NCBI GenBank assembly: GCA_043228905.1
Contig: JBHGNT010000015.1
Location: 3,224,001-3,288,000 of the forward strand
Origin: Azolla caroliniana
Taxonomy: Eukaryota; Polypodiophyta
Reading direction: 5' to 3'
DNA: 64,000 nucleotides
A program made the translations under genes and the position numbers. The first letter of the stretch is position 1; each line of letters starts with the position of its first letter. Under the pieces are notes generated by a model. It was not told where the DNA came from. It was given only the letters and a program-made list of their open reading frames with translations, and ran no database searches. Below, piece after piece: positions 58,801 to 64,000 of this stretch.

Positions 58801-61800
58801 ACAACTGCAGAGATGGATATATGAAAACAGAATTTCTATTACATATGAGAGTAGTTCAAAATGGTAGTTTTCCCATGCGCTCACACCTTAGAGCTTAGAT
58901 AGGATATGGACCGGCTCACTACAAAATTAGTGGGGACTAATGATCAATCTGACCACTGTGTGAGAAAAGTGACTTATAATCTATGTTTGGTCTTAGTATA
59001 AATGTGCAAGTCAGTTGACAGTAGTGGAGATATTCCTTTTCTGTCAACTGACTTGTCATTTAATATGACCCAACTCCCTAGGTACAGGCTAGTGCTAGAT
59101 AATACTTATCTTGAAGTCAATGACGCATACTTCAAGACTAAGTACATCGTAACTTGCCCACAAAATATTCTAGCTGACTTGATTAGCCAATCCTTTTATC
59201 TATTTCTCTCTTTCCTAAATATATTGTGTCCTACGCATCTACGGTTTCCTAGATTAACACCTTATCGACCCATATGGTCGAGTTGCACACTAGCCGCTCC
59301 TCATTTGGGGCGCTATCACAAAATGTGCACTCTAAGAGCACATATGGGGATAGATTTACAACTTGGGGCTGATCATTGATTATATCTAACAGAACGTGCC
59401 TGAATGACCTAAAAGTTACTTATCAATAAGAATTAGCCCCAATTTTGACATAATGAGATAGGAACTTTCCACATCCTGATGGCATAATTGGCAGATCTGT
59501 TCCACCATAGCTTTCCACAAATCTCAATCTCTTAACAATTGGCATATCCTGAGCTGCGCTATCACACTGCGAACCACATGGGAGAGATATGTATCCAGAT
59601 AACAGGACCTATTGATATTCAACCATTCAACAAGTGCGAAAACAGCTCCTTATAGTGGGCCATCTTCCAATCAAGTGGCAATGTTGGGTTCATCCACATT
59701 CTTCTGTCATCTAGTTTGATGATACCAGTAGATCCTTCTGCTATGATCTTTTAAATTGCCATTGTAAAGAACAGCTATGCAGCAAGCAGGAAATGAATAA
59801 TCACCTTTTCACTGCATTGCTATCTACAAATCCAGGCATATTCCAAACCAATAAAGATATGAAGAAATTCCAACGGCCATCACTCAGAATCCTGCAAATA
59901 TTCACCTCAACAAGCATTCTGGTTGCAGAATAGTAGCTGTGAATAAATATCATGTTTGTTGGCCTTGAAAATATGTTGCCAAGGATGCCTATGTTGAAAA
60001 TACACAAATTTTCTCCTATCTGCAAGCACTTATGTTGGCATTAACTCACAAGTTTTTGGAACCACAAACATAATTTTATTTTGTCTCCTATCTTGCAACC
60101 ATTTATATGAGGATTAATTCAGTAGTCTTTTAAACATACGGATGCCTAAAAGGCATGGACTGCCCAGAATTACAAATTTATTTTGTTATTGCTATAAAAT
60201 ACATCTGACAAAAAATTTGTAACCACAGGAATAAGTGAGTTTATGAGAAATGAGGAGCAAATAGAGTCAAGAATTGCCAAATTTCTTTTACCTCTGAAAC
60301 CAAAGCTTGTTTCTCATCCATGGTTTTCTTAAGGTCCACTTCCACAGCTGACATATCACCAGTCTGAATAATTTTTTGTTCATAATTTTCAATTTGCTGA
60401 GCAAGCTCTTCAACTTCAGCCTTCTTCTTTCGGTAGTCAATGTTGTCATCGATATTTCTCTTAATTTGTGCTTGACTCTGCAGTAGTTCTCGGTTTTTGT
60501 TCACTTCAGCTGATATTTCATTTTTGCGTTTCTCTGATTGTTTAAGTTGTGCATCTATCATGGCAAGCCTTTCCATTGACTCCTGTAACCTTTGTTCCTT
60601 CTTTGAGTCCACATATCTTACAGACAACAAAAAGATAACAAAAAAATTGCCTTGTATAAGCTCTCTTAATATTTACAAACACAGAATTCTCACAATATCT
60701 AGATATAAAATCAGACCCTGACATAAAACAACCATACTATTCTGCAATTAATGAACCACTTCGCATTCCCCTAGTTTCTTTTGCTTGGGAACAATGGCAT
60801 ACATACACAAACATAAAGCTTTAATATATTTATCTTGAACAACAACATGCAGTTCAGGAAAATTTCACATCCATAAAATCATATGCTGTCTATGAGACTA
60901 AAGTTAATCCACTTGAACATCATTCGCATACACCACAGAAATTTGCAAACTAAAGCTCTAAATAGACAAGCATATGCATTGTCTTCGTGGACATACTCCT
61001 TGATTTTGAAATTGATTCCTTGTATTGAGAGAATTGCGCTCTCAAAAGCTGCAAGGTTTTTTGATTGTTCAAAATTCTCCGCCTTCACACGCTCTGCCAG
61101 ATTAGTATGCTCTCTTTTCAGCGCTTCATTTTCCCGAGCTAAAGGACCTAGTTCATCTGATTTTAGCTGCAAAAAAAATGATATTGATCCTTTTACAAAA
61201 TAGCATACCAAAAAATGAATCTGACAACAGATGCTACAAACAAGCACAAAGAGCAGACGACTTAAAGGAATTCCTGACGTAATATTTAGACACAAAATCA
61301 CAATTTTTCAGTTAATAAACATTCAGATCTGCCATTGATCATGATTCAGGAAGTGTGTAACTTGCTTCAGCTTTCAGCCTTCTACCTTTGCTAATGCTCA
61401 GACGTAGCTTCTCACCAGCCAACAATTTACCTGGCAGACTTCCAAACGAAAATGGCATACCCATTGAGTTTGTGCTAGCTCTAAGGTGGTGTCGGCTATT
61501 AACCACATCCCCACATCCATCTGGGTTTGGGCCCACAATGTTTACTCAATTCCTTCCTCAAACAGTATTATATAGGCATTGTGCACAAGACATTATAAAC
61601 AGACCAGGAGCCATGCACACAGAAAATATGACATTGCAAGGAAAAGCAGAGGGAGAAATTCAGCATTGCCTTTAGTTAAAGAGGATGATAATGCAGAATA
61701 TTGCACCATTGTAACAAATCAGGAAACTGGGTCGACACAAGGAAGTAGTCTAAAAGAGGCTTATCCCAACTGGAGAGAAAGACCACAACAACAATAAGGA

Positions 61801-63568
61801 AAGAACTGAGCCCAACATTTGCATCACAAAAGAATAGATAGTGGCAGTTTCCTTCAATTTTTCCTTTAAAATGTATTCTGCACGGACTCCTTTTAGCCCC
61901 CTTCAAATTTCTGGACTTGAGAATGGGGTGTCAGAATCTTATAGGAATTTGTAGTTTTTTCAGATTTCCCCATCATTCTTCCCTTGCCTGAATTTCTCTC
62001 CTTCCGAACTTCTGTATTCTTGTACTTTTCTTTAGGAATGGAAAAAACTGAAATAAGCTTTTCCTCGAGACCACCTTTCCATTTTCAATGTCTAAACAGA
62101 GTTGGAAACCTGAATAATCTATACCCTATATTGTGAGGTCATAGTGCTCAAGACGTCAAGAGGACTTCTTGTGCTGGAATAAAATATGTACAACTTAAAC
62201 ATCAATCTTTTACCTACTGTAATAAAATGATTCAATGTTTCCTAAATAGAGTGAAGGAAAGAACCATATGCTACGGACTAAGGAGTTCACCTGGAAATCA
62301 AGCTGAGCTTGTGATATTTGCTCCAACAATCGACCGCGCTCCATCCTTAATCCTTTGACTTTATTCAGCTCTGCCAATACTTTTAGCTTCTCCTCTCTTA
62401 CATCACGCAAGCGATTAGAGGCTGTATTGAAGTCATCCTTGAGATGAATTTGTTCAGCTGTTAACCTCTCAAGCGTTTTGCTGAAGTTATCCCTATGTAA
62501 AGACAACCCCAAATAAATAAGGATAAAAGAAAATGGGTTAGCTTGCCAATTGCAAAGGACAAAATTAAATCATTTATTCAAGGTCCTGCAACTACTGCTT
62601 CTCAATGTGCAAATGAGTGACCTTCGATAATCTTCATCATATAGCCATAAATGAGAGATGAATGCATTCCTAATAACCTATGATAGTAAATTAGCCTACA
62701 AAGATGCATCAGCATGGAGGCCTCATATCAGGCCTTATAAAACAGACAAAATTGCCTCCAATTACTGAGAGATATCACATTTCCTGAAAGCTAGAAAAAT
62801 GAAAGAGCATCCTTACCTTATATCACTAGATTTTACTATTTCTGACTGGATTTCATCAATTGAGCGCAACCCTTGTGCAGAAATATTGAGCTTGTACTCT
62901 AACTCTAAAATTTGTGACTTAATAGATTTAGCTTCTTGGCTTAATTTATCAGCTGCATCTACCACCTGGTATAATTTTTCAATTTGCTCCTTCTCCATTT
63001 TTGCATGTACAGTGAGATCACTAAGCTGTAACCAGGAAATTTTTAATTGTCAAACTATAATCTGAAACCCGTCCCAGAATCTAGAACCAAATATATAAAT
63101 AATCTCATAAAATTAGTTATAAACAGCACAGTAGTTATACATCATTTAGAGCTTGACTCTTGCTTTCAAGCTCCTGTTCTAGCTCCATAGTCATCTTTTC
63201 GGTGGCAGGAACAGTTTTCAAAACTAGTTTTACATAATCCTCGTATACGGGCCGCAGCTTCTCTAGCTGTTGTACTTTTGCTTCTGCCTGGGTATAATGT
63301 GAAGCAAGTTCACGGAGATGGTCTGCTGTACTGGAGCTTTTTACTCTTTGCTGTAAAAAGAAAAATCTAATTATGAACTCGATGTTTCAGGAATTAGGTG
63401 TATCCCAACTAAAATTGAACGCTATAAATACTCAACACCTTTCTGACAAAATCATCTTCCTCTTGTGGTGTGAAGGGACGCTCACAGCAAGGACAAACGT
63501 GATTTGCTCTAGCCACTTTCTCAAACGGTTCAAACATTCGCCGCATGCCATCTGCCATATCATGCTGA
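52818..63568 (-). CDS. RAD50: DNA double-strand-break repair protein RAD50, C-terminal half
   Basis: ABC-type ATPase of the MRE11-RAD50-NBS1 complex, which tethers and processes DNA breaks in the nucleus. Exons (minus): 63568-63439, 63350-63141, 63025-62817, 62492-62291, 61166-60997, 60616-60292, 54338-54213, 53879-53827, 53749-53599, 53454-53392, 53309-53176, 53080-52952, 52857-52818. They join in phase to 646 codons plus stop, the right size for the half of a protein of about 1300 residues. The first exon has the zinc-hook CPCCER (near 63481-63498). Long coiled coil follows, then [20 protein letters not shown], the signature-like RCSAGQK, Walker [13 protein letters not shown], and the H-loop [11 protein letters not shown]. 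The last, 40-nt exon supplies the family tail ([11 protein letters not shown]). All visible introns are GT-AG. The Walker A half lies beyond base 64000. The intron between 60292 and 54338 is 5953 bp and full of elements. Confidence 0.95.
54437..54560 (-). mobile_element. Short LINE 3' end, RAD50 intron
   Basis: AAAGAAAGATATATTAACAT then TTTTAAGAGGCC and CCTATAAGACCAAA, the family tail in reverse, about 100 bp. Confidence 0.75.
55271..55865 (+). mobile_element. Solo LTR with perfect TATGT target duplication
   Basis: 595 bp with TGTTAG...CTAACA ends, flanked by TATGT at 55266-55270 and 55866-55870. It is the same family as 58759-59391 but in the opposite orientation. The TGTAACTCTATATACCTATC block near its end resembles copia LTRs. 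Confidence 0.9.
56474..56492 (+). promoter_or_regulatory. Primer-binding site, tRNA-Ala type
   Basis: TGGTGGAGATGCAGGGTA is complementary to the 3' end of plant tRNA-Ala (…GCATCTCCACCA) with one mismatch. It lies three bases inside the 5' LTR. Confidence 0.75.
56818..57235. repeat. Four tandem 106-108-bp repeats inside the small LTR element
   Basis: Units start with GATCCCCCTC at 56818, 56926, 57032 and 57138; each holds ACGATAGCCCTCCTGTCCCC and a CAGGTGGCCCTCAGTCCAC-like tract. The minus-strand 98-codon frame across them is the translated repeat. Confidence 0.92.
58095..59765 (-). mobile_element. LINE copy split by a solo LTR, RAD50 intron
   Basis: Tail at 58095-58180 (GAGAGATATATTAACGTC, CCAAAATGGCCTATAAGACC), 3' UTR to about 58540 (AATGGAGAGGTCTCCGAAGC, GATGACAAGGGTGTTGAGGT). 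After the solo LTR, a further block near 59570-59730 (TATGTATCCAGATAACAGGA, CTTATAGTGGGCCATCTTCC) matches 20460-20620. Confidence 0.75.
58759..59391 (-). mobile_element. Solo LTR with perfect GAACG target duplication
   Basis: 633 bp. On the minus strand it starts TGTTAGATATAATCAATGAT and ends in CAATATTTCTAA-TA, the final CA having mutated to TA. It is flanked by GAACG at 58754-58758 and 59392-59396. It is clearly the same family as 55271-55865, with about 25 extra bases near 59290-59320. Confidence 0.88.
61168..62290. other. RAD50 intron 4, no placed element
   Basis: A 1.1-kb intron. Bases 61340-61880 are less AT-rich than the rest and may be an old insertion, but no LTR ends, hairpin or protein motif could be confirmed. 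Confidence 0.35.
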
Positions 63569-64000
63569 CTGCCAAGCATTTACAATTCAGATAAATAAAC
63601 CATGGATAACAGCATCCCTACTATATTTTTTTTATCATCAATATAAATGCTTTGTTTTCCCTTTTAGAATATATTCAACCTCTGATTAAGAATCAATTAA
63701 CCAAAGCTGCAAACTACTCCTGAACAAAAATTAAATCATCAACTGCTAAAAAGGTCCACCAAAAACTGTTAAAACAGTTCAAAACAGGCTTTTTGATCAT
63801 ATGCAAATATTAAGAGCAGCCTGCAATCAAACAAACAAGAATTTGTACAAAGAACTTTTGAAGAAATTGCAAGTTACGCAACGTAAGCCCATTACAATTT
63901 AGCATCTAATTTTTTAACTGTTCCACACTAATTACAGGATTACATATGAGTTCCATCTATGAAGCACTATCCACATTTCCAACGCTGTGATTCATGATTC
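63569..64000. other. RAD50 intron running off the right edge
   Basis: AT-rich, with no coding pattern in phase with the exon at 63568. The next upstream RAD50 exon lies beyond the window. Confidence 0.55.

Noticed and set aside
61339-61536. Minus frame in RAD50 intron 4 as an extra exon
   Set aside because: The flanking RAD50 exons already join in phase and match the family without it.

Overview
This is nuclear DNA of a seed plant. The evidence is split genes with GT-AG introns, plant-type proteins (KIN-4 kinesin, a transit-peptide PGK-like protein, a plant PB1 protein, RAD50), and many LINE, copia, small LTR and MITE-like insertions. I see no rRNA, tRNA, organellar or bacterial segment. The species cannot be named from the sequence. 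Long element-filled introns suggest a woody or otherwise repeat-rich genome.

Layout. (1) 1-3549, minus: 5' half of a PGK-like, probably plastid protein, with a forward LINE relic downstream of its last visible exon. (2) 3550-8526: no gene; tandem duplications, an 18-bp minisatellite, LINE relics and a long hairpin. (3) 8527-14004: a complete, very young Ty1/copia element with near-identical LTRs, a 5-bp target duplication and an intact polyprotein. (4) 14005-17015: no gene, ending in microsatellites. (5) 17016-37599, plus: a complete KIN-4 kinesin gene that I could join from 26 exons into one 1166-codon frame; its introns hold repeated LINE copies, a MITE and tandem duplications, and one intron starts with GA instead of GT. 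(6) 37600-47559: intergenic, with one solo LTR and many simple repeats. (7) 47560-50265, plus: an intronless PB1-domain gene. (8) 52818 to beyond the right edge, minus: the C-terminal half of RAD50 (13 exons, 646 codons), whose 6-kb intron is a nest of LINE copies broken by two solo LTRs and a small non-autonomous LTR element.

The genes are ordinary nuclear housekeeping or cell-biology genes with no evident operon-like relation. The RAD50 and PB1 genes converge; PB1 and the kinesin share a strand but lie 10 kb apart. The interesting biology is in the elements: one L1-like LINE family, with a conserved small hairpin near its 3' end, has seeded many truncated copies in both orientations inside introns, and younger LTR elements then landed in those copies. 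I found no convincing wholly new system. The best second looks are the GA-start kinesin intron, the LINE 3' hairpin with a compensatory base-pair change, the tRNA-Ala-primed mini LTR element, and the PGK-like protein with altered substrate residues.
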